DNA from: Streptacidiphilus jiangxiensis
Lineage (GTDB): Bacteria; Actinomycetota; Actinomycetes; Streptomycetales; Streptomycetaceae
NCBI RefSeq assembly: GCF_900109465.1
Contig: NZ_FOAZ01000014.1
Location: 124,001 to 188,000 of the forward strand
Length of the DNA stretch: 64,000 bases
Direction: 5' to 3'
Position numbers and translations under genes: made by a program. The notes beneath the pieces are model-generated. The model saw only the letters and a program-made list of their open reading frames with translations, was not told where the DNA came from and searched no databases. Below are positions 7,987 to 15,822 of the stretch, one piece after another. Numbering within the stretch: the first letter of the stretch is position 1; each line of letters starts with the position of its first letter.

Positions 7987-8498
7987 GTCAGCTCCTCGGC
8001 GAGCAGGTCCATCAGCAGGCCGTCGTGCCAACGGCCGTCCTCGCCGCGCTCGTAGGCGCGCAGGATGCCGACGCGGCGGAACCCGACCTTCTCGTAGCAG
8101 CGGATCGCGGCGGCGTTGTCGGCCGCCGGGTCGATGGTGAGCCGGTGGTGGCCCAACTCCCGGACGAGGTAGCGGGCGAGGGTGCGCACCGCGTCGGTGC
8201 CGAGACCGTGGCCGTGATGGGCGGGGTCGAGGTAGACGTCGATGCCGGCATGGCGGTAGTCCGGCTCCTCCTCGGCGTGCCACTGGATGGCACCGGCCAC
8301 CCTGCCCTCGTGCTCGATCACGAGGGTCGGGGTGGCGTCGTCGGCGAGGTCCGCGGTGACCTCGGCGGCCAGGTCCGGACCGCCGCGCCACCAGCGGTGG
8401 ACCTCGGGCGTCTCCCGGATGGCGGCGAGCGCGGGAACGTCCGCCACCCCGGCGGGACGCAGGGTGACGGACGTTCCGTGCAGGGTCGGTCGCTCCAT
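7983..8498 (-). CDS. GNAT acetyltransferase, AAC(6')/RimL-like
   Basis: This is a 171-aa GCN5-related acetyltransferase. TLRPAGVADVPALAAI begins the fold. The central DYRHAGIDVYLDPAHHGHGLGTDAVR contains the acetyl-CoA pyrophosphate loop (HGHGLG). DPAADNAAAIRCYEKVGFRRVGI is the classic C-terminal N-x-x-A-I-x-x-Y-E-K-x-G-F motif. The layout and the RWW.GG element match AAC(6')-Ib-type proteins more than ribosomal RimL. It is followed with a 4-base overlap by a LinA/ANT-like nucleotidyltransferase, so the pair looks like an antibiotic-modification module. The substrate is unproven. The ATG is at 8498, 27 bp downstream of the amylase stop on the same strand. Confidence 0.82.
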   Translation of the reverse strand: MERPTLHGTSVTLRPAGVADVPALAAIRETPEVHRWWRGGPDLAAEVTADLADDATPTLVIEHEGRVAGAIQWHAEEEPDYRHAGIDVYLDPAHHGHGLGTDAVRTLARYLVRELGHHRLTIDPAADNAAAIRCYEKVGFRRVGILRAYERGEDGRWHDGLLMDLLAEELT

Positions 8499-8525
8499 AC
8501 CCCGCAGGCTACTCGGACAGGTCGG

Positions 8526-10325
8526 CTACCAGGTGTCGGTCAGCGTGCCGTTGCCCGAGGCGCCGGTGGTGAAGGAGTGGTTGTTGCCGGGCTCCCAGGT
8601 GATCGAGCCGTCGGAGTTCTTGAGGATGTACTTGTACTCGACGTAGGTGTTCGCGGGCAGGGTGACCGTGCCGCGCCAGACGGGGTAGCCCGAGGAGGAG
8701 AGCGGGATCGCCTGGGCGGTGTTCCAGCTGCCGAGCGCCGGGATCGAGCCGACCAGGTAGACGTTCTGGCCCCAGCTCGTCGTCTGGTTGACGCCGAAGC
8801 TCTCACCGACCGTGCCGGACGCGGCGTTCGGGAGGTAGAGGGCGACCGCGTCCATCGCGGGGACGGTGACGGTGGCGGTGCCGTTGCCGGCGACGGTGAC
8901 GGTCGAGCCGGTGCAGGCGCCGGTCGAGGGGGTGAGGTCGCCGTGGATGACGTCGCAGTAGCTGCCGGCCGGCAGGCCCGTCTCGACGGTGACGGTCTTG
9001 GCGGCGGACTCGTTGTTGATGGCGATCCAGCCGCGGTCGCCCCGGCTGAACGCGATCAGGTTGGTGCCGTCGTCGTACCAGTTGGCGACGGACTGTCCGG
9101 CGGTGGCGTTGTGCCAGCCGACCATGTTGGCGACGCCCTGGTTGCGGTCGGTGCAGAACCACCCGTTGGAACAGTCGGTGTTGGTGACGAAGCCGTTGGC
9201 GTCGGCGGGCGGCGAGTCGTCGCTGTTCGTCCAGTCGAAGCTGGCGTAGACCTGCGGCACGTCGTAACCCCAGGCCAGCTCGAACAGGTTGGCCAGGATG
9301 TAGTTCGCACCGGACTTGTAGTTCAGCGTGCTGCCACTGCGCTCGGTGTCGTGGTTGGTCACCATCGAGGTCGAGGCGGACGACGGCTCCAGACCCCAAC
9401 TCTGGCCGAACGTCTTCAGGTTGGCGATGTCGCCGGTGAACTGCGCCTTCAGGTCCTGGGCATAGGTGAACTCGATGACACTGCCGTTGGACTCGAAGGC
9501 GGCGGGCTGGAGCGCGCCGTTGGTGCTGCCCGGGATCACCTCCTGGTAGACGTAGGGCCGGGAGTTGGTCCAGGTGGTGTTGCTGACCTGGGCCAGGATC
9601 GCGGCCATGTCGGCGGCGTTGATGTGCTTGGCGGCGTCCATCCGGAAGCCGTCCACGCCGTCGGCGACGAGGCTGTTGAGGTAGCCGGCCTCCGTCTGAC
9701 GGACGTGGGTGGTCTCGGTGTAGAGGTCCTCCAGGTTCGACAGGTCGCACTCCTGGACCTGCGCCTGGTTGTTCCAGTCCGTGATGGACAGGTCGGAGTT
9801 GGGGCAGTTGGCGGGCGAGGCGTGGAAGTCCGCGCTGGTGTAGCCGGGCTGCGAGTAGCTCTCCGTCGACGAGTTGAAGCTGTCGCCGCCGTAGGAGTCG
9901 GTGCTGGTGTTGTTGTTGCCGGCCATGTGGTTGAGCACGGCGTCGGCGTAGACCTTGACGCCGGCGTTGTGGCAGGTGGTGACCATCGACGCGAACTGCG
10001 CGGCGTTGCCCATGCGGCTGTTCAGGTCGTAGCCGATCGGCTGGTAGACCTCCCACCACGGGTGGCCGCTGAGCCGGATCGAGTCCTCCGGCGGGGCGAC
10101 CTCGACCGCCCCGTAGCCCTTGGGGCCGAGCACGTTGGTGCACTCGCTCGCGACGGAGGTCCAGTTCCACTCGAAGAGGTTCGCGATGACGTCTCCGCCG
10201 TCGGGCGCGGTGGCCGCCCGGGCCGGAGCGGCCTGCAGGGTCAGCGGCAGGACCGCACCGGCGAGGAGGGCGCCGACGGCGGCCCAGCGGGGTCTGGCTC
10301 TGCGCTGCGACGTGATGCGCTTCAT
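8526..10325 (-). CDS. Secreted alpha-amylase, GH13 with CBM20
   Basis: This is a 599-aa exported endo-acting alpha-1,4-glucan hydrolase. The Sec signal is MKRITSQRRARPRWAAVGAL and onward, with cleavage near APARA|A. The GH13 barrel shows region I VYADAVLNH, region II DGFRMDAAKH (nucleophile Asp), region III YVYQEVI (general acid Glu) and region IV VTNHDTERSG (transition-state Asp), all in order. The C-terminal 100 residues (GESFGVNQTTSWGQNVYLVG, ending near SITWEPGNNHSF) form a CBM20 starch-binding domain. Size and order match streptomycete amylases. Two CGGCAAG direct repeats upstream resemble maltose-regulator sites. The downstream GNAT gene is only 27 bp away. Confidence 0.95.
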   Translation of the reverse strand: MKRITSQRRARPRWAAVGALLAGAVLPLTLQAAPARAATAPDGGDVIANLFEWNWTSVASECTNVLGPKGYGAVEVAPPEDSIRLSGHPWWEVYQPIGYDLNSRMGNAAQFASMVTTCHNAGVKVYADAVLNHMAGNNNTSTDSYGGDSFNSSTESYSQPGYTSADFHASPANCPNSDLSITDWNNQAQVQECDLSNLEDLYTETTHVRQTEAGYLNSLVADGVDGFRMDAAKHINAADMAAILAQVSNTTWTNSRPYVYQEVIPGSTNGALQPAAFESNGSVIEFTYAQDLKAQFTGDIANLKTFGQSWGLEPSSASTSMVTNHDTERSGSTLNYKSGANYILANLFELAWGYDVPQVYASFDWTNSDDSPPADANGFVTNTDCSNGWFCTDRNQGVANMVGWHNATAGQSVANWYDDGTNLIAFSRGDRGWIAINNESAAKTVTVETGLPAGSYCDVIHGDLTPSTGACTGSTVTVAGNGTATVTVPAMDAVALYLPNAASGTVGESFGVNQTTSWGQNVYLVGSIPALGSWNTAQAIPLSSSGYPVWRGTVTLPANTYVEYKYILKNSDGSITWEPGNNHSFTTGASGNGTLTDTW

Positions 10326-10500
10326 GGTGGCTCTTCTCTGTGCGCACGGCCCGGCCGACGGTCGACCGGACGGACCGGGGCCGCGGAGGAGCCAGAGGGT
10401 GGGGACGCGACGGCGGCCACGCCCGCTGTGGCCGCCGCGCCGCGTAGCAGACCATCCCGCAGCCGGAATGAGCGCGTCAATAACTCCGTGGAAATTCTTA

Positions 10501-10517
10501 CGGCAAGTTTCGGCAAG
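10501..10517 (-). promoter_or_regulatory. Direct-repeat operator candidate upstream of the amylase gene
   Basis: CGGCAAG occurs at 10501-10507 and 10511-10517; on the coding strand this is CTTGCCG-AAA-CTTGCCG with a 10-bp period, one helical turn. CTTGC-type direct repeats precede streptomycete amylase and chitinase genes and are linked to LacI-family maltose control. That functional link comes from the family and is inferred here. The site is about 180 bases upstream of the amylase start. Confidence 0.45.
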
Positions 10518-10543
10518 CGATTACGAACGATTTCTCGTCGCTA

Positions 10544-11074
10544 TCACCCCTGGGGCACCGGAAGGACCTGGTCCCGGACGGGGGCCAGGCACTGGTCCGC
10601 GCTGCAGGCGCCGAAGCTCACCACGGCCTCGGCCGCGCCGGTCGCCCCCGCCGTGCGCTCGACCGGGAGGGTCAGGGTGACCGGGCCGTCCGGATAGACG
10701 GGAAGGTCCACGCCGAGTGCGGCCAGGTGGAGGGTGCGGACGGGGACGCTCGCCGTCAGTGCGCCGGTCGCCGTCAGACCGTGCCGGACGCGCAGCCGGG
10801 TCGGCACACCCAGACCGTCGACTCCGCCGTCCGGCAGCGCGGCACTGTAGAGGTGGAAGCCGGGACGGTCGGGCGTCAGCGTGACGGCGAGCCGCGAGCC
10901 CTGCAGGGCCACGACGACGTGCACACCGCCCAGGTCGACGCCCGCGCGCGGCGAGGCGAGGACGGGGTGGGGCGCACCGGTGACGGATTCCGCACGGGAG
11001 GCCGAGGGGGACGCCGGGCCCGCGCAGCCCGCCAGGGCCAGCGCGAGCACGGGCGCGAGACGATGGAACCTCAC
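10544..11074 (-). CDS. DsbD N-terminal-domain-like lipoprotein
   Basis: This is a 176-aa exported lipoprotein. The GTG start at 11074 gives MRFHRLAPVLALALAGCAGP with a lipobox ALAGC. The mature part looks like the immunoglobulin-like DsbD-alpha/DsbC-N fold: GFHLYSAALPDGGVDGLG, VTLTLPVERTAG, and a C-terminal FGACSADQCLAPVRDQVLPVP matching the two-Cys C-x(n)-C-x-x-P element of DsbD-alpha. It overlaps by 4 bases the stop of the thioredoxin-like lipoprotein gene, so the two are coupled. In DsbD these two domains are ends of one chain joined by a membrane electron channel; that central domain is not encoded here. The domain call is from motif reading and is moderately sure. Confidence 0.65.
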   Translation of the reverse strand: MRFHRLAPVLALALAGCAGPASPSASRAESVTGAPHPVLASPRAGVDLGGVHVVVALQGSRLAVTLTPDRPGFHLYSAALPDGGVDGLGVPTRLRVRHGLTATGALTASVPVRTLHLAALGVDLPVYPDGPVTLTLPVERTAGATGAAEAVVSFGACSADQCLAPVRDQVLPVPQG

Positions 11075-11667
11075 TGCCCCGCCGCCGACCACTGCGTGAG
11101 GAACGCGGCGACCTGAGCGGGGTCCATCGTCCGCGCGTTGGAGAAGGCACCGTCGTTGGTCACGTGGCGCACCTTGCCGTCCGCCCCGATCACGACCAGC
11201 GCCGGAATCCCGCTGGTGCGCAGGTCGAGCCGGTAGGCGGCGGCCAGGGCCAGGTTGTGGTCCCAGTTGCCGACGTCCACGGGGACGACCCGGAAGTGCT
11301 GCTGCAGGAGCGGAGCGACCTCGGGGTCGGCGAAGAGCTTCTCCAGCACCCGGCAGTCGGGGCACCAGTTCGCACCGAAGTCGAGCAGGACCTCGCGGTG
11401 GTCCTTGGCGGAGGCGGCGAGCGCGGCGTCGACCTGTGCCTTGGCGTCCGCGGCGGGATCGTAGCCCGTCGGGAGCGGCAGCGGGGACGCCACCGCGGCG
11501 GTCGGCGACGAGGCGGCAGCGCTCGGCGCGGCGATGTTCGGCGCGGCCGCCTGCGGGGTTCCGGGGTCCGCCGGCGCGACCGCCGTCGTCCCGGAGGCGC
11601 ACGCGGCGCTCATCAGGACGGTGGCCGCGGCGACGGCGAGGGCCGCGAGACGGGACGGGCGTGGCAT
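11071..11667 (-). CDS. Thioredoxin-fold lipoprotein (WCPDC)
   Basis: This is a 198-aa exported lipoprotein with N-terminus MPRPSRLAALAVAAATVLMS, lipobox SAAC and an Ala/Pro/Ser linker to about residue 65. The thioredoxin domain follows: EVLLDFGANWCPDCRVLEKL has the redox pair Cys-Pro-Asp-Cys, and SGIPALVVIGADGKV holds the family cis-Pro (IPALV). The LL.F.ANWC.DC pattern is closest to DsbD C-terminal or Thioredoxin_7 proteins, reductases or carriers outside the membrane. It is the first gene of a coupled pair with the DsbD-alpha-like lipoprotein. It probably passes electrons between that partner and an unseen membrane donor; this is inference. Confidence 0.82.
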   Translation of the reverse strand: MPRPSRLAALAVAAATVLMSAACASGTTAVAPADPGTPQAAAPNIAAPSAAASSPTAAVASPLPLPTGYDPAADAKAQVDAALAASAKDHREVLLDFGANWCPDCRVLEKLFADPEVAPLLQQHFRVVPVDVGNWDHNLALAAAYRLDLRTSGIPALVVIGADGKVRHVTNDGAFSNARTMDPAQVAAFLTQWSAAGQ

Positions 11668-11823
11668 GGGACTCCCCCTGGGACTGTGAGGCCGCTGTGC
11701 GGCAGGTGTGCCGCAGGAGGATAGCCAGCCGCGATTCGGGGTTGATCACCGGGTCCGCTGCGGTCCCCACCCGCGCCGCGGGGCGACGGGAAGGTCGTGG
11801 GCTTCCACGCCGTTGCTTCTCAC

Positions 11824-12858
11824 GTGACGAACGCTGCGTTGAAGCTCTCCCTCCTCGACCGGTCCGTGCTGCGCGAGGGGCGGTCCGCCGCGCAGGCGCT
11901 GCGCGACACCCTGGCACTGGCGCAGGAGGCGGAGCTGCTCGGATACGAGCGATTCTGGGTGGCCGAGCACCACGGCGTGCCGGGGATCGCGGGATCGGCG
12001 CCGACGGTGCTGGCCGCGGCGATCGCGTCGGCGACATCGCGGATCCGGGTCGGGACCGGCGGCGTGATGCTGCCGAACCACCGGCCGCTGGTCGTGGCCG
12101 AGCAGTTCGCGGTGCTGGGCGCGCTCTTCCCCGGGCGCATCGACATGGGGCTCGGGCGCTCCGTCGGCTTCACCCGCGCGGTGCAGGAGGCACTCGGGCA
12201 CAGCGTGCGCGACGTGGAAGACTTCCCCGCGCAGTTGGCCGAGCTGCTCGCGTGGGCGCGCGGCGACAGCGAACGCCGTGCGGGAGAGCAGGTCCGACCG
12301 GGGGTGCGGGTGCAGCCCTCCGACGGGCTGCCGGTGCCGGCGTTCGTGCTCGCGCTGGGCGCGGGGGCGCGGATCGCCGCCGAGGCGGGGCTGCCGGTCG
12401 TCGTGGGCGGCCTGCACGACCGGGCCCGGCTGCTGGCGGCCGTGGCCGAGTACCGCGAGGCGTTCACCCCGTCCGCATGGAGCGCCGAGCCGTACGTCGT
12501 CGTCGCGGCGCCCGTGGCCGTGGCGGACACCGCTGAGGAGGCCGGCGAGATGCTTGCCGCCGAGGCCTGGGCGCTGGCCGAGGCCCGCACACGCGGCGCG
12601 TTCCCGCCCCTGCCCTCGCCGGAGCGGATGCGGACGGCCGAGACGAGCGCACGGCAGCGCGGGTTCTTCGCGCAGGCGCGGGCCGGCCACATCGCCGGCA
12701 CCGAGGCGGACGTGCGCGAGGCCCTGCAGACGCTGGTCGCGCAGACGGGCGCGGACGAGGTCCTGGTCACCGCGAGCGCCTACGATCCGGCCGCGCTCCG
12801 CTCCTCGCTCGCCCGGCTGGCCGCCGTCGCCCAGGAGCTTGAGCATCAAAACTATTGA
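11824..12858 (+). CDS. LLM-class flavin-dependent oxidoreductase
   Basis: This is a roughly 344-aa luciferase-like monooxygenase (F420 or FMN class). Family elements are LSLLDRSVLREGRSAAQAL at the N-terminus, ERFWVAEHHGVPGIAGSAP with the active-region His-His, RIRVGTGGVMLPNHRPL, and FPGRIDMGLGRSVGFT. The GTG at 11824 matches the usual family beginning (x-T-N-A-x-L-x-L-S); a GTG at 11797, two bases after a GGGAAGG, is the alternative and would add nine residues. The substrate is unknown. It is followed 53 bp downstream by a DsbA/FrnE-like gene on the same strand. Confidence 0.85.
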   Translation: MTNAALKLSLLDRSVLREGRSAAQALRDTLALAQEAELLGYERFWVAEHHGVPGIAGSAPTVLAAAIASATSRIRVGTGGVMLPNHRPLVVAEQFAVLGALFPGRIDMGLGRSVGFTRAVQEALGHSVRDVEDFPAQLAELLAWARGDSERRAGEQVRPGVRVQPSDGLPVPAFVLALGAGARIAAEAGLPVVVGGLHDRARLLAAVAEYREAFTPSAWSAEPYVVVAAPVAVADTAEEAGEMLAAEAWALAEARTRGAFPPLPSPERMRTAETSARQRGFFAQARAGHIAGTEADVREALQTLVAQTGADEVLVTASAYDPAALRSSLARLAAVAQELEHQNY

Positions 12859-12911
12859 GCACCTCATGTAACCTGGACGGAGCAGGACGAACAGAAGTGA
12901 GGAGCAAGACC

Positions 12912-13562
12912 GTGCGCGTCGAGATCTGGGGCGACATCAACTGCCCGTGGTGCTACATCGGCAAGGCACGCTTCGAGAAGGCCCTCGCCGCCTTCCCGCA
13001 CCGCGACGAGGTGGAGGTCGTCCACCGCTCGTTCGAGCTCGACCCGAACGCCCCGCACGAGGCGCGCCCGGTCCTCCCGGCGATCGCCGCGAAGTACGGC
13101 ATCACCGTCGAGCAGGCCCAGCAGGCCGAGGAGCGGATCGCCTCCCACGCCCACGGCGAGGGGCTCGCCTACCGCGGCGCCGAGCGCGACGTCGCCAACA
13201 GCTTCGACATGCACCGCCTGCTGCACTTCGCGCACGAGCAGGGCCGCCAGGAGCGGCTGCTCGACCTGCTCTACCGGGAGAACTTCGACGGCGACGTCTC
13301 CCCCTTCGCCCCCGGCCGTCTCCAGGCGCTGGCCGTCGAGGCGGGCCTGGACCCCGCCCGAGCCGCCGAGGTCCTCGCCGACCCGACGGCGTACGCGGAC
13401 GCCGTCCGCGAGGACGAGGCGACCGCGGCCGCGCTCGGCGCCACCGGCGTCCCCTTCTACGTCTTCGACCGCCGCCTCGGCGTCTCCGGCGCTCAGCCCC
13501 CGGCGGCCTTCGCCTCCGCACTCGAACAGGCGTGGAGCAGCCGGGCCGTCCCGCAGGCCTGA
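12912..13562 (+). CDS. DsbA-family oxidoreductase, FrnE-like
   Basis: This is a 216-aa thioredoxin-fold protein of the FrnE/2-hydroxychromene-2-carboxylate isomerase group. It begins MRVEIWGDINCPWCYIGKAR with the redox motif CPWC. The family middle HRSFELDPNAP and the C-terminal GATGVPFYVFDRRLGVSGAQPP (cis-Pro in GVPFYVF) are present. There is no signal peptide, so it is cytoplasmic. The GTG at 12912 is preceded by GTGAGGAGC; an earlier in-frame ATG at 12855 would overlap the stop of the monooxygenase gene and adds unconserved residues. Such proteins act as disulfide oxidoreductases or isomerases. The gene pairs with the upstream flavin oxidoreductase. Confidence 0.88.
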   Translation: MRVEIWGDINCPWCYIGKARFEKALAAFPHRDEVEVVHRSFELDPNAPHEARPVLPAIAAKYGITVEQAQQAEERIASHAHGEGLAYRGAERDVANSFDMHRLLHFAHEQGRQERLLDLLYRENFDGDVSPFAPGRLQALAVEAGLDPARAAEVLADPTAYADAVREDEATAAALGATGVPFYVFDRRLGVSGAQPPAAFASALEQAWSSRAVPQA

Positions 13563-13672
13563 CCTGGCCGCGGCGGCCCGGGCGTCACCCGGCCGGACCT
13601 CCCGCGGTTGTGGGCCGCCCGCGCCTGGCCAAGGCTGGGACGAAGGCGTGGGCGTCCGGATGAGGTGAGGAT

Positions 13673-14467
13673 GTGCTGACTGCCAAGAGCGTGTTCCAGG
13701 AGATCCTGGACGACGACGAGGCGTTCCGGCTCTTCTGCTCGATCGCGGCGAGCGGCGAGGCCCAGGGGGGCTGGGAGAACGGGCGGATCGCGGCGCTGCT
13801 GCCACCCGGCATGGACTACCTCGCCCCTCGGGTGGCGCGACACGGGGCCGACGAGGACAAGCATGGCCGGATCTTCAACGCGCTGCTGCACCGGCGCGAC
13901 CTCACCCCGGTGCCGGTGCCGCCGGACACCGACTACACGATGATCCTCGAGCGCCAGGGCATCGGTCTGTCCCACCGGAAGCTGAGCGCCGACGACCGGT
14001 TGGACGAGCACGATGTCGTCGCCTACCTGGCCCACAGCCGGGTCACCGAACAGCGGGCCTCGGAGCAGATGCGGATGCTCGCGCACTACTTCGGCGACGA
14101 CCCGGGCATCGGCAAGGCCGTCCGCATGATCTGCCGCGACGAGGACAACCACCTCGCCTACTGCCACGAGGAACTGCTGCGTCTCGCGGCGGCCGGACGC
14201 GGCCGGGAGATCAAGGACCTGCTGGACGCGAGCGCGGCGGCGGAGATCCGCGTCTACCGCGACGTCAGCCTCGCGGTGATGGGCCGGATGGCGGAGATCC
14301 TGCGGTGGCCGCGGGCCAAGGCCGCGGTGATCACCGCCGGCATCCACGGGATGTACGCCTGGGAGCGGCTCGGCGGCTGGTACCGGATGGTCAGCCTGCG
14401 CATGCCGGAGCGGCGCGGAGCCCTCGACGGTCCCGCACCCACCCCGGCGGCACCCGAGTTCGCCTGA
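13673..14467 (+). CDS. Ferritin-like diiron protein
   Basis: This is a 264-aa mostly helical protein with ligand-type motifs of the ferritin-like superfamily. HGADEDKHGRIF (D/E-D-x-x-H), TEQRASEQM (Glu-rich helix) and CRDEDNHLAYCHEEL (E-D-x-x-H) sit on separate predicted helices, as in a four-helix diiron site. It has no signal peptide. The GTG start at 13673 has GAGGTGAGG upstream. Proteins of this size are common and uncharacterised in streptomycetes; they could be oxidases or desaturase-like rather than iron-storage ferritins. The gene has its own 110-bp upstream gap and is convergent with the VOC gene. Confidence 0.72.
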   Translation: MLTAKSVFQEILDDDEAFRLFCSIAASGEAQGGWENGRIAALLPPGMDYLAPRVARHGADEDKHGRIFNALLHRRDLTPVPVPPDTDYTMILERQGIGLSHRKLSADDRLDEHDVVAYLAHSRVTEQRASEQMRMLAHYFGDDPGIGKAVRMICRDEDNHLAYCHEELLRLAAAGRGREIKDLLDASAAAEIRVYRDVSLAVMGRMAEILRWPRAKAAVITAGIHGMYAWERLGGWYRMVSLRMPERRGALDGPAPTPAAPEFA

Positions 14468-14764
14468 GCCCGGCCGAGCCCGCTGGAACGCGCCGGACCG
14501 TGCCCGCCTCTGCAGTACAGTGCGTACACGGAGTCCGGGGCGGCGTAGTGCACCTGCTCGATTCGCCAGGTTTCGCCGCCCCCGCGCCACTACCCCACAC
14601 CCCTGGCGGCGGCACCAGGCTGGTGACCATGAAAGCGAACGTGACCCCGCGCCACCAGCCCGTCCGTCTCCCCGCCGCCTTCGTGCACTGGTGGCTGTCC
14701 GACACCGTCCCCCCGCATGGACCTCCCGGCGACCCGGCGCCCGCCGACCGTATGGCCGCTGCGC
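14468..14764. other. 297-bp intergenic gap with one doubtful small frame
   Basis: Between the convergent ferritin-like and VOC genes there is no clear terminator. A small plus frame (ATG at 14629, 62 codons, MKANVTPRHQPVRLPAAFVH, ending 14817) would overlap the end of the VOC gene by 53 bases. It has only GGCTGGTGACC upstream and Pro/Ala-rich content, so I do not call it as a gene. A GTACAGTGCGTACAC motif at 14514-14528 is close to an inverted repeat (GTAC/GTAC). Confidence 0.35.
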
Positions 14765-15211
14765 TCAGCTCAGGCCCCAGTCCTGCCCCGGATCCAGCCG
14801 CTCACGACGCTGGGTGAACGAGAACCAGTTGCCGGAGTCGTCGCGGAAGATCGCCTCCGTGCCGTAGGGCCGCTCCTTCGGATCCTGGAGGAACTCCACG
14901 CCGCGCGCCTTCAGGGCGGCGTAGTCGGCGTGGATGTCGTCCGTGGCGAAGACCCCGGCACCGAGGACGCCCTTGGCGACCAGTTTCCGCAGCTCCTCCG
15001 CCGACTCAGGGTCGAGCGCGGGCGGGCCGGGGACCATGAGCGTGATCTCCAGATCCGGCTGGTCCTTGGCGCCGACCGTGAGCCAGCGCATGCCGCCCTC
15101 GCCCATGGTCATGTCGGTGCGGACCTCGAGCCCCAGCTTCTCGGTGTAGAACGCCTTGGCCCGCTCATGGTCCAGGACCCAGACGTTGGCGATGGACATT
15201 CCCTTGATCAC
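14765..15211 (-). CDS. VOC family (glyoxalase/bleomycin-resistance-like) protein
   Basis: This is a 148-aa vicinal-oxygen-chelate fold protein. It has two beta-alpha-beta-beta-beta modules: IANVWVLDHERAKAFYTEKL and then TDDIHADYAALKARGVEFLQ, ending GTEAIFRDDSGNWFSFTQR. The last segment carries the usual F-x-D-P/S-x-G-N motif. GTG at 15211 was chosen because GGAGG lies five bases upstream; a later ATG (15199) and an earlier GTG (15223) are possible. Members bind metals and act on dicarbonyls or drugs, but many are uncharacterised. It lies downstream of the AraC regulator gene on the same strand, with a 69-bp gap. Confidence 0.85.
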   Translation of the reverse strand: MIKGMSIANVWVLDHERAKAFYTEKLGLEVRTDMTMGEGGMRWLTVGAKDQPDLEITLMVPGPPALDPESAEELRKLVAKGVLGAGVFATDDIHADYAALKARGVEFLQDPKERPYGTEAIFRDDSGNWFSFTQRRERLDPGQDWGLS

Positions 15212-15280
15212 GACGGCCTCCACGTGCCCGGGCGGGCGCCGCGCGCGTCCGCTCCCCCACCACGGTAGGGACGGCCGGGC

Positions 15281-15781
15281 TCAGTCGGCTTCTCCGGAAT
15301 TGCGGAACGCCGTGAAACCGCCGTGCCAGAGCAAGGCGTAGCAGCCGGGCACGAGGGCGCTGCCGCGCCCGACGTGCCGGGCGCGGTACTCGCTCGGAGC
15401 GAGGCCGGTGTGCCTCCGGAAGCTCGACGAGAAGGTGCCGAGGCTGCTGAAGCCGACCAGCGTGCAGATCTCGGTGACGGACAGGTCGGCGGTCCGCAGC
15501 AGGTCCTCGGCGCGCTCGATCCTGCGGCGGCTGAGGTACTGCCCCGGGGTCTGCCCGTAGGCGGCCCGGAAGAGCCGGATGAAGTGGTAGCGCGAGTACC
15601 CGGCCTCGCGGGCGACGGCGTCGAGGTCGAGCGGCCCGGCCCAGTCGCGGTCCATCGCGTCCTTGGCCAGCCGCATCCGGCGCAGCCGGTCGAGGTGCGC
15701 GGCGGCGTCGCCCGCCGGAGTCGCGAGACTCGGATCGACGGGCTGCGGATCGACGGGCTGTGGATCGACGGGACCGGCCAC
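15281..15781 (-). CDS. AraC-family transcriptional regulator
   Basis: This is a 166-aa regulator consisting mainly of the AraC DNA-binding domain. The first helix-turn-helix is at LDAVAREAGYSRYHFIRLFR. The second is at VTEICTLVGFSSLGTFSSSFRRHTGLAPSEYR, matching the AraC signature. There is no ligand-binding domain before it. Instead there is a short Pro-rich leader built from VDPQP repeats, and a 30-residue tail (VPGCYALLWHGG) that may be the sensory part. The GTG at 15781 follows AGGA by seven bases. It sits directly downstream of the luciferase-like monooxygenase gene (stop 15823) on the same strand and could control it or the VOC gene. Confidence 0.85.
   Translation of the reverse strand: MAGPVDPQPVDPQPVDPSLATPAGDAAAHLDRLRRMRLAKDAMDRDWAGPLDLDAVAREAGYSRYHFIRLFRAAYGQTPGQYLSRRRIERAEDLLRTADLSVTEICTLVGFSSLGTFSSSFRRHTGLAPSEYRARHVGRGSALVPGCYALLWHGGFTAFRNSGEAD
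15732..15775. repeat. 15-bp tandem repeat encoding VDPQP
   Basis: GGATCGACGGGCTGC (15732-15746) is repeated at 15747-15761 and partly at 15762-15775. On the minus strand it encodes consecutive VDPQP units near the N-terminus of the AraC protein. The 15-base period preserves the frame, so copy number may vary between strains without breaking the gene. Confidence 0.75.
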
Positions 15782-15822
15782 CCGTCGATCCTGGCACACG
15801 CCTCGTCCCTGCGCCGTCCCGC

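Noticed and set aside
8025-10697. Plus-strand frame of 890 codons opposite the amylase gene
   Set aside because: Antisense shadow; the opposite strand encodes all four GH13 motifs and a signal peptide.
14629-14817. 62-codon plus frame as a gene
   Set aside because: Weak ribosome site, Pro/Ala-rich content and overlap with the end of the convergent VOC gene.
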